DNA of 64,000 bases. Origin: Gnetum montanum. Its lineage: Eukaryota > Streptophyta > Gnetopsida > Gnetales > Gnetaceae. Of the stretch, positions 24,421 through 36,155 are shown one piece after another. Numbering within the stretch: the stretch's first letter is position 1; each line of letters opens with the position of its first letter. The stretch is taken from assembly GCA_015680685.1 (NCBI GenBank), contig MNCI01005835.1:948311-1012310 (forward strand). The letters are read 5' to 3'. Below the pieces are notes generated by a model that saw nothing but the letters and a program-made list of their open reading frames with translations, was not told where the DNA came from and did no database searches. The position numbers and the translations under genes were made by a program.

Positions 24421-25734
24421 AACATGGTCCCACCCATCACACTACCACATGGCACCTAATCCACATTTTGGGCTAACCCTAGCCCTATAAGTACCCCTGC
24501 ACCCTAATGTTAGAAAAAGGGGGGAAGGAAAAGAGAAGAAGGAGGAGACTTCCATTCTGGACCAGTAAGGTAGTTGGCACTTCCATTTTGGCATTTGGCA
24601 CTTTGGCATCTTAGCACTTAGCTCTGTGGACGAATGAAACCCAAAGCACACCACACCAGCAGAGAGGCACAGCTACACCACATGATACACTGCAGCCCCG
24701 TAGAACATCACATGGTACACCGTGGCTACCAACCCGATAAGCACAATCCAACATAGTGAGCACCAGACTTTACAGCCTAACACCACCGAGGCTATGACTA
24801 CACTCCCACTGTGCCTATTATACTCTGTGTATACCTTTATGAATTAGCTATGCTCCCTATTTTGGGGTGTTGCACTACTGTTCTCAAATTCTATTGCATT
24901 TCTCAAGTATTTCTCCTTGGCATTTAGTGTAATGCTTGTATTTTCTTACTTTTCATACATATTTACACATTCACATCACAGTTCTCAAGTCGAGACACCT
25001 TGCTACGCTCTAGCCTTCCTAGACCAGATGCCCACGCATAACGTAGTATAAACTCTTCTCACACATGATTATTTTAACACCACGTGAGTCCCTGTCTGAT
25101 TGAAAAGACTGTTCAGGACACCCCATTTCCGTTTTCTCTAGCACAACCCTCGCACAAATTTGGGGTTGGGTTGTACGCTCGTGGACCTCTCAGTGTTTCA
25201 ACCACTGACATTTTCAAATGTCACACACTATACAAGGGATTTCATGTGACCAAACTTAGGAATTCCATTTCACTCCCTCTTCTCTCCATCATTTGCTTCC
25301 CATTACTCACCTCACTACCAGTTTTATGTTTTGAATATCTATTGTACTTTGCTAGAACTTCTAATTCTTCAGCTGGTTCTCCTAGATGTGAGTATTAACT
25401 TGCGATCACCATTAATTAACTACAAGACCCATGAACTCCTATGTTGACGATGTACAAGGGCTATTGATGCTACTTCCTGCTATGGGAAGGACCCACTTTC
25501 ACATCCTTTGGTTCTATTTGTTAATCTCCTATCCCTTTGATATAGTTGGTTGATCATTTCTATGCTACCCATCGCACAGCCCTTCATCCACCAAGTTCCA
25601 TACTCTGATATTCTCCTAATTTCGACTCTTCCTTTCATCACAATTTTCCTTCCTTTTTCTCTCATATTGTTCTTTGGACTCGACATTCTCGAATCCCCCC
25701 AGTGTTATGCTATAATTCACAGCTTTGGACTTTT

Positions 25735-25866
25735 AATTCATTGGTCAACGTTGGTCAACCCCATCAAACAACTATATCGACTAGGCCCCATATACACACC
25801 CACCTACATTTACGCAGCCTTGTTTATGCGGCCTCGTCAGCACAAGACAAAAATACTATATATACC
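25735..25866 (+). promoter_or_regulatory. Internal promoter of R3 ORF3
   Basis: Repeats of the same style as the R3 U3 lie here: GGTCAACGTTGGTCAACC, TCGACTAGGCCCCAT, ACGCAGCCTTG and GCGGCCTCGTC, followed by TATA box ACTATATATACCC at about 25854-25866. It stands about 440 bp before the ORF3 ATG. Promoter function is inferred from position and from the match to the LTR. Confidence 0.55.
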
Positions 25867-26308
25867 CACATTGTGTCTTTGAAATTTGTCCATTTCTTCA
25901 CAAAGCTAGGGAAGATTTTCCATTTTCCTACGTCAAGTCTTCTTTCCAAGCACCAAACGTGTCCACCATGTGTCCCAATCCAACCATTCTTTCAACCCTT
26001 TCACTACCGGATATATGCTATACATCATGGGGGGGGGAGGTTAATGATTATTATGATTACCAAATTATAATGATTATCAAAGCCTTAACACCTCTTAGGG
26101 GATAGAAAAACAACAAACCAAACAACAAAATAATTACAAATTAAAACTCATCATGTTTTATTATTTTTTCTAACCCCTTAACTACACTCTGAAGAACCTA
26201 ATAGGATGCATGTGTCAGTGTCATAGCTTGGTCAAAATGAGAAGGTGTATGATTACCATTCTGAGCAACTTATACACATTATAATTCATGGTTATACTAT
26301 GATTGCAA

Positions 26309-29139
26309 ATGGCACCTAAACCAAGGCATCCAAGGGGAGAAGGACCATCCCAACCAAGGGACAAGCAACCTAGAATGGAAAGAGGACGAGGCACACAACC
26401 TCAAGAGCATGCGGAGGGCTCACACACAACTAGCCACCTTCATGAAGAACCTCACATGAAATCTATTCATCAGATTCCTGAAGAGGACGTCCCCAGCAAA
26501 TAATCACGAAGGGACAAGACTCCAGTGGTAGCGCCATGACTCTAGGTCACCCTAACCCAGGCCTATATTGATGCTATCAAGTCAAGGGAGCTGCAATGAA
26601 CAGTCCTTCAGGAGTTAAACTTTAGACCATTTCTAGGAAATGCACCAGAAGAAGTCAAAAATCAACTACAAAATTCTCCTATGTGGCCACTCATCACATC
26701 TAGTAATGAATGGTACCTAGGAGAAACTTATCTCTTTTGGACAAATCGACAACTGGGGTCCATAGTAAGAATCAAAGACATTCATGTATCTTACTCTATT
26801 GAAGCAATTGCACAAGCTCATAGGTTTCAAGAGACCAGAGTTGACGTGGTAGAGATTCACAAACAAGCAGACCTCAAAGTAAAAGGGGAGTGGATCAGGT
26901 GGTGCTATGGGGTAGAACGTAAGGAGTTTGGCACACTAACCACCACAGAGAGGGTTTACCCAAAAATCACGTCTTACTACTTGAATCCAACGGTAAAACC
27001 CAGCAAGATCACTACCTTCTCTACTCATGCATGTGCCACTCTAAGCAAAAATTTTTCCATTAACCTTCCACAGTTGCATTTTCTTGAAATTGAGAAAAGA
27101 TTTGCTGAAAAAAAACATGGAAGGCGAGCTCTACCCTTTCCTTGCCTAATTAGAAAGTTGTGCAAATAGGCAAGGATAGCACAATATGCCAATGATACAC
27201 TACGTCACACCCCAATTGCCTCGTGGTGAGAAATGATGAAAGACAAGACTCCTGCCATCACACAACTAAGGAAAGAGTAGTAACCACCTCCATTGCCTAC
27301 ACAAACAACAAGGTTGGGCTTGCAGATGATCATAGAACACATACACAAGATCTAACAAGCGCTCTTGAGCCAACAGGAGCAATCAGTAAGAACCAGTGGT
27401 GGAGAAGGCCCTTCGGTCTATCGCCCTATAATGAGCCATCTTAAACAAGTGGCTCGATTGGTGCATCTACTAGAGAGAGTAGGGTCGATGTTTTTTGTTG
27501 CACGAACACAAGTGCCTACAAGAATAGACCCCAGTGTCTGAGAAGTAACAGTGTCCTCGGGATATGTCACTACTTTCTCAGTGCGCTTAGAGGATGGAGA
27601 AGGAGTGATTGTCCTAGTAATGCAACACCAACGATAAGAAGTTACGGCAGAAGTGGTTGCTGACACAATTGCTACAGCCCTTAATGCACCTACAATGCGT
27701 GTACCAGATGTACATGGCCTTTGAGATGTATAGACGTTCACAGAAACTCAACATAGCAGAATCAACACAGTCCAACATGAAGAGTTGTTGGACCAACTGG
27801 TGGGAACCGAGCAACTGCTTCTAGATGTTTTTCATCCTCTAGACAACATCATTGCAACCCAGTCGAAGCTTCTCTTATTAAGGGGCAAGTGCCTCATCTT
27901 GGAGGGGCAACTTGAAGTAGCCCAGGGTGATCATCAACGCTTGGCTATGGAAGTTGCCCAACTAAAGGCCCACCTTGCTGATTCAACTCTTCTCAACCGT
28001 GAACTCACCAAGGATGAAGCTTTGCAACAGCTTCAAACCAAACTTCAGATGGTTCAGAATGAGTGAGAGTTGGCAATCTTTGACCAAGTCCTTAACAAAT
28101 GCCCATTCTTACCATCTAAACAAGGACTTGGCAGAGGTTCATTAGGAAAATGTCAGGTTGACCACAGAAGTTCATCCCCTGCGTAATGTTGGTGTTGAAA
28201 ATCAACACATGAAAAATTTTATCCATCAATAGCAGGAAGAGCTAGCTAGGGTAAACACTGATGTAAGGAGATTGGTTGCTGAAAATCATAATCTTCCATG
28301 GAGGAAGTTTAATCCTTGCAACAAAAATTAGCTATTGAAATCGTTGCTTGGAAAAATGAGGCCCTTAAGTTTGGACAAGTAAAAACCATTATAGGGACCA
28401 AGTGGGATTGCAAAAGGAAGTAAATGAAAAAGAAATTCAAGTTGCAAAGGCTAAGATGAACCAAGCACTCCAACAACTCAGGGAAGGAGGCAAGGTATGG
28501 CAATCCATCTTCGATGGATTAAATGCCTACAACCAAGCTAAGATCCATCTCAAAGGGCTACAAATTGAAGAGATGAAAAAATACATAGAATTAGCCAATC
28601 TTTGTTATGCAAACTTGGCTATGCTGACAGCTGGAAGGCTACAGTCTAACCTAGAAAAGAAAGTGGCCACCTCGTATTCCTTATACTAGGGTGAGTTCCA
28701 AGTGCATAAAGAAACAAAATAAAAGTTAGAAATAGCAAATGCAGAACTTCAAGTTCTCCGCACTCATTTTGAAAGACAACATGCAGTTGTAGAGAACTTG
28801 GCCTGACGAATGAATGACTACTAGCAGCTACAAACATTGATTCGAGTGTTCAATATCGAACAAAAATAGTTCGCTACTTGGTTTGTCAATTTGAAGTAAC
28901 TTTTTCTTACACTTCCATGTCCTTGGGATGTTCCTATTCTGGCACACATTGGTGAAGCTGCCTGGACAGTGAACGATCCCAGGAACAAGTAGGATAAAAT
29001 GAGGGCATGGTTAGAGACCTTTTGATTACCTCTGGAAGTTGCAGCTACTACAGGAAAACTGTCATCAACTCCTCAACCGCCACATGCACCAGAAGCTGGT
29101 GAAGGCCTGTCTGAACCACCACCACTAGGGATTGTGTGA
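26309..29139 (+). pseudogene. R3 ORF3: PF20167-like domain and coiled-coil protein, broken
   Basis: It starts MAPKPRHPRGEGPSQPRDK, a basic low-complexity head. The best-preserved part is an open stretch at 26681-27169 with MWPLITSSNEWYLGETY, WIRWCYGVERKEFG, FSTHACATLSKNFSINLP and LPFPCLIRKLCK; the last block and its context resemble the 'putative plant transposon protein' family. A block with IVLVMQHQ follows (about 27608-27630), then coiled coil from about 27785 to 28830, then LPCPWDVP near 28911 and an end EPPPLGIV before TGA. Conceptual length is about 944 codons. The expected splice acceptor reads GATTGCAA instead of CAG. Function is unknown; no membrane segment was seen. Confidence 0.6.
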
Positions 29140-29362
29140 CCTTCTCCAGCAACTTCATCATTTTCGATAAGGTGGAGAATCCATTGCTATTAGGGTGTTC
29201 AATTTTGTCTTTGAACACCATAATTTTGTAATTTATTTTTTTGTACACTCGGGCACTTGGTATGTCGATAGAGTCAATGTTTATATAGATGTGTCTTGTC
29301 ATGTGTGCTGTAATAACTTCATACCTTTAAAATTTAATAAACTCGAGGACGAGTTTCCATGC

Positions 29363-29375
29363 AATCATGGGGGTA
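29363..29375 (+). other. R3 polypurine tract
   Basis: AATCATGGGGGTA directly before the 3' LTR, preceded by the conserved CTCGAGGACGAGTTT. Confidence 0.8.
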
Positions 29376-30231
29376 TGATGAAGTGTTCAGTTGATACATC
29401 AATTGGGCTGCATTAACGAAGCCTTGTTGACACGGCCACAATGACATGACCCCATCGATGTATCCATCCATGCATTAATGCAACCCCATTAAACCAGAGT
29501 CTATCTCTCGCTATAAATATGCGTGCACCCGCAGCATTTATGGGATCTTTTGAGTTAATTGTAGCAAAGTTCTTGTAGTTTGTTTTTATACAAGTTAGAA
29601 TATTTTCCAAGTGCTTGCGACAAGAGTGAGAAGGATGTACGACTCTTTATTCGAGCACTAATGTACCTGAGCCCATTGGTGTGAGCCGCAATAAAGACAA
29701 GCTTTTTGAACATTCCTTATAGCATTTGGATTTAATTACTTAAGCATTAAAACACTTTAATATTTCAATGTTTTAAGCATTCCAAACTCCTTTACTACTA
29801 TTGCTTTATGGTTACAGCCCTTTTCATAGTTTATAAGAATCATAGGCATGACTATCTTGAACATATACCTAACACTTGGCAACCCAGTGATGCTTAACAT
29901 CTGGTAACCCAGCTATGGTTAGGGTATGCTCAGGGTGTGCATGGAAGATGGGATCAGTTGCTTATGCTAGGGAGAGTTAAGCGATAGAGTAGAACAGTCA
30001 CAAAATTATACAACTTTCCATTTCCTACACTAGAAGAATCAAACCTTAAAAGATAAAAAGAAAACTAATAAAAATCATTTGCCTCAATATCACTCAACCA
30101 TCGCTTTAGAATATCACAAGTGAGGTTGGGAAGACAATGACCATTCTAACTAAGGTTTTGCTGGCTAGAATTATGTGTATGTAAGTGCTTACAGTCTACG
30201 GAATTCGACCAAGTTGTGCATGCACACTCGT
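29376..30231 (+). repeat. R3 3' LTR, first part
   Basis: Matches the 5' LTR from its start up to CACACTCG(T), where R4 inserted. The last five bases (CTCGT, 30227-30231) are one copy of the R4 target duplication. Confidence 0.9.
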
Positions 30232-31161
30232 TGATGAGTGGCGAGGTACCCCTACACTCAACCATACGAAACGAGCGTAGCACGTGCGATCCAGTCGAAC
30301 TCCACAGACTAAATGCCTAAATTCCGCAAGGAACACTTAGGGTTAATTAATCATTGTCTTCCCAGACTTACTTGTTGTTGTCACGGTGTATGGTTAAGTA
30401 AGTCCAAGGTATATGATTTTTTTGGTCTTTTCTGGTTTATCTCCTATGCTAAGGGGTAAAGGGTTGAGAGACTAAAACTAACTCTAACTACAGTGCTAAG
30501 TCCTAGCATCAGCATCCATTCCCACTTGCCGTACACACCCTGAACTATGCAACTGTGGCTACCAAACGCTAATCGTTACGGGGATTACCACACGTAACGC
30601 ACGTGCTCGAAGCGGTCGTACTGAGGCACCTAACTAGCCTAAGTTTGACAAGCAGCCGATTCCTTGACTAGCCGTACACATTTGTAGATACTCGTAATCA
30701 AGTCGTACTCATCCCACGTTCTAGGAGATAAGGGTGAGAGAATCTAATTGCAATGAGTAGCCGATTCCTTGGCTAGCCGTACACATTCGTCAATGCTCGT
30801 AACCAAGTCGTACTCATGCCGCACTACTAGGAAAGCAATAAATAACATTAAATAAACCTATCCATGTACTGCAAGGTTTATCCACAAAGCTCATCTTTAT
30901 TGCCGTACACAACTTGCGTTCAGGTACAAAGCTGCTTGAATAAAGAACCGTTCACTTGGGGGACTCCTACTGCGGGCACATGGAAAATATTCTATCTCTG
31001 GGGTGATCAATCTGCCAGAGCTTCACTACTTCTAGCCTAGGATTAGAAATGAGGGGAGTGTCGCCTCTTATTTATAGATTTGACGACAGACCGCGATATC
31101 GCATACGCGATATCACAGGGGACAACGCGATATCGCGGCTTGTGCATATCACGTCTCATCA
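30232..31161 (-). repeat. R4 3' LTR
   Basis: 930 bp, paired with 36156-37068. By eye the two differ at about seven of the first 100 bases, many being CpG transitions. It contains a near-duplicate of CCGATTCCTTGACTAGCCGT about 100 bp apart (30655 and 30757). Confidence 0.9.
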
Positions 31162-31174
31162 TACCCCCATGACT
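31162..31174 (-). other. R4 polypurine tract
   Basis: On the minus strand CAGTCATGGGGGTA directly before the 3' LTR. Confidence 0.8.
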
Positions 31175-31753
31175 GAATGAAAACTCGTCCTCGAGTACCT
31201 TACAATAATATTGGGAAGGTATGGAATTATTGAGGGGAATGGAACTAATGGGATGACATGTGAACGTATCATTATTACAAGACTTGACAAAACTGGTGTT
31301 CATGACAACAAGGTTGAACACCTTATTACAATGACATTAAGCCTTTGTTGGCAACTGAGAGAAAGAGAGAGATAGAAAGAAGTGTCGCTGCTGCCAATGC
31401 CAAGATTGCGCTCTTCGTTGTCCATCCATAAGCACATCATCGATCTTGTTTCTTGCATAGATGCTTTAGCGCTGCTCCATTCCAAGCATTTACCCCAGCT
31501 CCAGATCCAATCCGTTGTTGTATGATTACCATCTACACACACAACACAATCATATATTAGCAAAGGTAATTGAATCATTAAGTAAATAATACCTTGCTTC
31601 GGTGTACGTCCATTGCCTAGGTTGTGGTATGGCTGATATGGACCTGGGAAGATGTAGTAATGATGACTACTGAAGGTGTAGGGGTTAGGAAGAAAATCAA
31701 AAATTTTAGGGCTAGGAGAAAATCGAAAAAAGCAGGCCCCATACCCCCATGAC
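31175..31753 (-). other. R4 extra segment bracketed by two polypurine-like tracts, with a 60-nt intron-like sequence
   Basis: A second GTCATGGGGGTA copy lies at 31742-31753. Between the two tracts the minus strand holds an exon-like stretch, a donor CAAG|GTATT (31592), a branch-like CTAATA, and an acceptor GTGTGTAG|ATGG (31533/31532). Joining the exons gives a frame continuing through DGNHTTTDWIWSWGKCLEW to a stop near 31300; the upstream exon has a stop in this copy. R7 has the same arrangement. Origin and function are unknown. Confidence 0.5.
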
Positions 31754-32102
31754 TAATTACAAACCTCTGGTAGCGTTAGAATGAAGAAGGGAAAGGAGTA
31801 AGAAAGATAGATAAAATAGGGACAACTGAAAACAACAGTGACGTGGATGTCAAGATGGGAATGAACAAAATAATAATTAATTGCAAAATGTTAAGGAAAA
31901 TAAGTTAACTAATGCTCCAAATAGGAATGCCAGTGGGTCCTCCCCAAAGCAGGCTCATGCCGTTAATGCCCTGACAAACCCACATTCAAAGAGTCCGTAG
32001 GCTCTGGGAATGTCTTTTGGAACAAGAGTTAAAGTCTTAACCGCAAGAATTTACTGAAAAGAAAACAATGCATCAACCAAAATATATACACTAATGATAC
32101 AA
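31754..32102 (-). other. R4 post-integrase remnant
   Basis: Contains CCTGCTTTGGGGAGGACCCA (about 31936-31955 on the minus strand), shared with R1 and R7. No gene. Confidence 0.5.
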
Positions 32103-32934
32103 NNNNNNNNNNNNNNNNNNNNNNNNNNNNNNNNNNNNNNNNNNNNNNNNNNNNNNNNNNNNNNNNNNNNNNNNNNNNNNNNNNNNNNNNNNNNNNNNNN
32201 NNNNNNNNNNNNNNNNNNNNNNNNNNNNNNNNNNNNNNNNNNNNNNNNNNNNNNNNNNNNNNNNNNNNNNNNNNNNNNNNNNNNNNNNNNNNNNNNNNNN
32301 NNNNNNNNNNNNNNNNNNNNNNNNNNNNNNNNNNNNNNNNNNNNNNNNNNNNNNNNNNNNNNNNNNNNNNNNNNNNNNNNNNNNNNNNNNNNNNNNNNNN
32401 NNNNNNNNNNNNNNNNNNNNNNNNNNNNNNNNNNNNNNNNNNNNNNNNNNNNNNNNNNNNNNNNNNNNNNNNNNNNNNNNNNNNNNNNNNNNNNNNNNNN
32501 NNNNNNNNNNNNNNNNNNNNNNNNNNNNNNNNNNNNNNNNNNNNNNNNNNNNNNNNNNNNNNNNNNNNNNNNNNNNNNNNNNNNNNNNNNNNNNNNNNNN
32601 NNNNNNNNNNNNNNNNNNNNNNNNNNNNNNNNNNNNNNNNNNNNNNNNNNNNNNNNNNNNNNNNNNNNNNNNNNNNNNNNNNNNNNNNNNNNNNNNNNNN
32701 NNNNNNNNNNNNNNNNNNNNNNNNNNNNNNNNNNNNNNNNNNNNNNNNNNNNNNNNNNNNNNNNNNNNNNNNNNNNNNNNNNNNNNNNNNNNNNNNNNNN
32801 NNNNNNNNNNNNNNNNNNNNNNNNNNNNNNNNNNNNNNNNNNNNNNNNNNNNNNNNNNNNNNNNNNNNNNNNNNNNNNNNNNNNNNNNNNNNNNNNNNNN
32901 NNNNNNNNNNNNNNNNNNNNNNNNNNNNNNNNNN
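32103..32934. other. Assembly gap (832 N)
   Basis: The flanks match R7 near 48226 and 49443, which are about 1.2 kb apart there, so the gap length is probably not exact. Confidence 0.95.
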
Positions 32935-33506
32935 GTGGTTGCTACATACAGGCATCTTTGTTTTTCATTCTCATAGGCACACCTCTCACATGGAGACATA
33001 TCCTCCATGTCATCACCCGATGAATCACTGTATGCGATGCATGGAATCTTCTTCTTCTCGATCTTTCCATAAATATTCATCTTAGAAATTTACAAGGAAA
33101 GATCACGAATTCCTAGGTACGCATCTACGATACTTAGCCACGGTCTTCCCATTATAATGGGGAAGCCCCCTTCGTTGTTAACCTCAATCACCAAGAGATT
33201 GGCTGGGTATCACCACCCACACACAGTGGTGATAATGTCCTCCACCAATCCTAAGGGAATGGTGATGGACTGGTCAACCAGCTCCAATTGTACGTTACTC
33301 TTCTTAAGTTGGGGCAGGTTTCAAGCTTGATACATCTTTTGTGAAATTAGGTTGACTCTGAAACCTGAGTCAAGAAGAGCTCGATGTGGTGCATTTCCGG
33401 TGATCTGTAAATGAATTAAGAGGTTCCCATGGTCAGATAGTTTCTTGGGAAGGTGGCCCACCTTTATCCAGTCAGTTACGGTATGTGTCAACATAACCGT
33501 TTGCAT
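32935..33506 (-). pseudogene. R4 aspartic protease region, broken
   Basis: Minus strand: VMLTHTVTDWIKVGHLPKKL, then HRALLDSGFRVNLIS near 33355-33385. DSG is present but the following residues are altered (FRV for SGV). GGFPIIMGRPWLSIVDAYL and IYGKIEKKKIPCIAYSD follow before the gap. A few stops at former Trp and Gln codons break the frame. Confidence 0.75.
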
Positions 33507-33539
33507 ACTTAGTTATTAGACTGAAGGGTTCTCCAAAAC

Positions 33540-36014
33540 GTTAGTGGTTAGAGGCCTATACATGTGCCCAACCGCTTGTTGTTGCGAGAGTTTGTCTGGG
33601 CTCCTAGTTCTGAAAAAGGGTCTCTTCTTTGTATAGTTATCAGAACCAGCACCCGGTTGGATATTTACATGCTGAATATTTACAACTCTCGCGGCGTTAC
33701 GTTGCTACGGTTGGGTAGGTAATTCCCCCTGCATTGTTGGAATAGGTTGTTTGGGAACTATAGGTGGAAGAGGTGTGGATGGAGTTAGAGGATGGGCTAA
33801 ATGTGAGATATCTCTCGAAGGAGAAGGAGTCCCCCTAAAGTACTCCCGAACTTGGTAGTGACATTGGGGAGTAGTGTGACCCATAGAGTCACCTGGAGAT
33901 ACTGGCTGCTGCACATAATAATCGTAAGGATTGGGCTACCGGTAAGGGTACTGATGTGTTGGTGGTGGCATCCCCCATGATTGTGGGTATTGCCACTACT
34001 GATGTTGTCCAATAGGCTGTGGAGGCATTCCACTTGGGTAATCTATTAAGGGTTGGTAAAACTGCCTTGGGTTACCTTGTGGATAAGGTAACCTTCGGGG
34101 TGTTTGCTATTGATTAAGTCTTGGATTTAACGCATACACCCCAGACTCCTACAGATGTGAGATAATTGGGCAACATCCCTTAGGATAGTCATAGTAGCAG
34201 ACCTCACATCCACTATCGTCGTCTGAATCAGAATTCATAGCCTCATCGGAGATAGGAATTTTCCCCTTACCCTTGTTATGTGCAGGGCTTAAGTTTCTCC
34301 ACTTGGTTTTGCCTTTGTTACTACTTTGTTCTACCTTAGACTCTTCTACAATTTTTAAGACTGTTTCTATTCTTGAGTCTAAGGAATCCCACATTTGGTC
34401 TACCTTAGTCGATACCTCGGTTGTTAACTTTTGGATCGGTAAGGTTTTCCGATTCACCAACTCTTTGAGTGGTGACTCATCCTCCTCATCACAAAATTTC
34501 ACTCCCTTCTTGCGAAGGGAGGGATCACTGTTGTATTCTTCCATACTTTCCTTCTTACGTAGCTCACCCTCTTCTTGCACTACTTGTTCCAACAAACTTT
34601 CAACTTCATGGGCTCTCAGTTGGGAAAGTCTCCCTTGGACGTAAGTCCCAAGTGTTCTTCTCGTTTCATTCCTTAGCCCATCCACGATGTGGCGAAGTTA
34701 ATCCCGCTTAGCGTACCCATGGCCCAGGCAATGATGTAGCAGTGTATAGTAACAGGCCATGGCAGCATCCAAGGGTTCATAAGCACCTTATTTCCAGCCT
34801 TGGATCTGCTTACGCAAATTGGACACTCTGGAGTATGTTAGATATTTGTTGTTGAACAGTTCGAGCATCGTACTCCACCTCCTGATGGTTTCCGGTTCTA
34901 AGGACCGGTACCAGCTCTCTACTTCTTTGGTGAGTGTCCTTGGGAACAACTTAAGCTTCTGCCACTCATTATCTATATTTTGCAAGGCACAAGCATCGTG
35001 GAATGCCTATAAATGATGTTGAGGATCAGCGTTGTATCCCCCTTCAAAATGTGGGATATTATTTATGTCCAGACGCTTGATCCTACTATCTTTTAAATGC
35101 CTTGTGGGGATCCTAACTGCCTCTGTAATGTCTAGCATGCTTCGGGTTGCGAGTAGGAGTTCGTCATGATCATCCATGTCATGACATCTGTGATGTCTTC
35201 GTGGTGGTTCCCTACTCTCCCTACGTCCTTGCCCTTGTCCTAACTCCCGACTTTCCTGTCGAGGTCTTTCATCTTCCTTACTTTTACCCTCTCCGTTGTG
35301 CTCACGATGGTTGCACCCAGATGTGGAAGGAGAGTGTGAATGGTGAGATGAAGGAGAAGAGGAAGGGGATCCATCACCATGACGATGTTTCTTACCTTCT
35401 CTTCGGCTGCTTCGGCCCCGATCGTTGTGATAATCAAAGTGTCCATCCTTAGTGTGAGTGGTTGTTCCTGCCATGAACAGTTGGTGTTCACGGGGATCAG
35501 AGCCCATAGAATGTACAGTTGATTGAAGGCCCTGATTCCTAACCTATTCACCATTGTGAGGAGGAGGAACATCATTTCCTAAGAAACCTGTTATGAGGGG
35601 TTCCTCATCTTCTATTTCACTAAGGACATCGGGGACCTTGCCCTTCAACAATGAGTGTTGACTCTCCTGGCTTAAGTCCCAAATATGTTGGGCATCTGTG
35701 GGATGATAATCCCTTATGTCAAAGTCATCCATAACGTATTCCGCAAATAGTTCTTGCATGCCAATCTGTGCGAGGACACGGAAAAGCATATTAGGGACTG
35801 ATTGATCTAGGGGTAACACAATGTTACCTTGCAAATCTCTCCACCGTAGTTGTTTGTCTTGATGGAGAATAAAAGTAAAATCAGGCACATACTCATCGGG
35901 ATGAGTATATGTCACCCTATATTGCTGAGGACTTGGCTGATTTTGGTTATGTGTATGTCGCTGACTATCTTCCGTGTTATCCCTAGGTGAGTTAACCTTA
36001 TGAGAAGAAGCCAT
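33540..36014 (-). pseudogene. R4 gag, lightly damaged
   Basis: Starts MASSHKVNSPRDNTEDSQRH at 36014. Conserved YTHPDEYVPDFTFILHQD follows, then a His/Ser/Arg-rich segment, the capsid core (FEGGYNADPQHHL near 35030, WYRSLEPETIRRWSTMLELF near 34900), a charged region and a Pro/Gln/Tyr-rich tail. A cysteine cluster (CEVCYYDYPKGC, about 34170-34210) has Tyr where R7 has His. About eight stops and one frame change are visible, far fewer than in R3 or R6, consistent with younger age. Confidence 0.75.
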
Positions 36015-36136
36015 TTTATTAGTGTGTTATTCACCGTTATATATGTTCTTATTTAACTAATTAACCCAAAGGTTCGTTAAGGCTCACAACGATGTGAAAG
36101 ATTTCCTAATGTTCTAATTGGCGTACAAACACTTAG

Positions 36137-36154
36137 TCCCCAGCAACGGTGCCA
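36137..36154 (-). other. R4 primer-binding site (tRNA-Asp type)
   Basis: On the minus strand TGGCACCGTTGCTGGGGA. The complement of the plant tRNA-Asp 3' end is TGGCGCCGTTGCCGGGGA; both mismatches are CpG-type transitions. Confidence 0.8.
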
Positions 36155-36155
36155 A

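Larger units (their letters stand above)
23822..25215 (+). repeat. About 1.4-kb block present in R3 but not in R6; solo-LTR-like
   Basis: R6 passes directly from GAGTCATTTTAAATG to CCACAAGGGAC (58620-58650), while R3 has the matching flanks at about 23800-23820 and 25215-25240. The block contains tandem repeats, a TATA-like CCCTATAAGTACC near 24482 and a downstream leader-like region, so a solo LTR is plausible. I could not fix its ends or a target-site duplication. Confidence 0.45.

Noticed and set aside
26309-29139. ORF3 as an envelope-like protein
   Set aside because: Position fits, but I saw no signal peptide, membrane segment or cleavage site; coiled coil dominates.
32029-33080. Long open frames of about 300 codons on both strands
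   Set aside because: They span the N gap and are made almost entirely of unknown residues. The same applies to 50540-51467.
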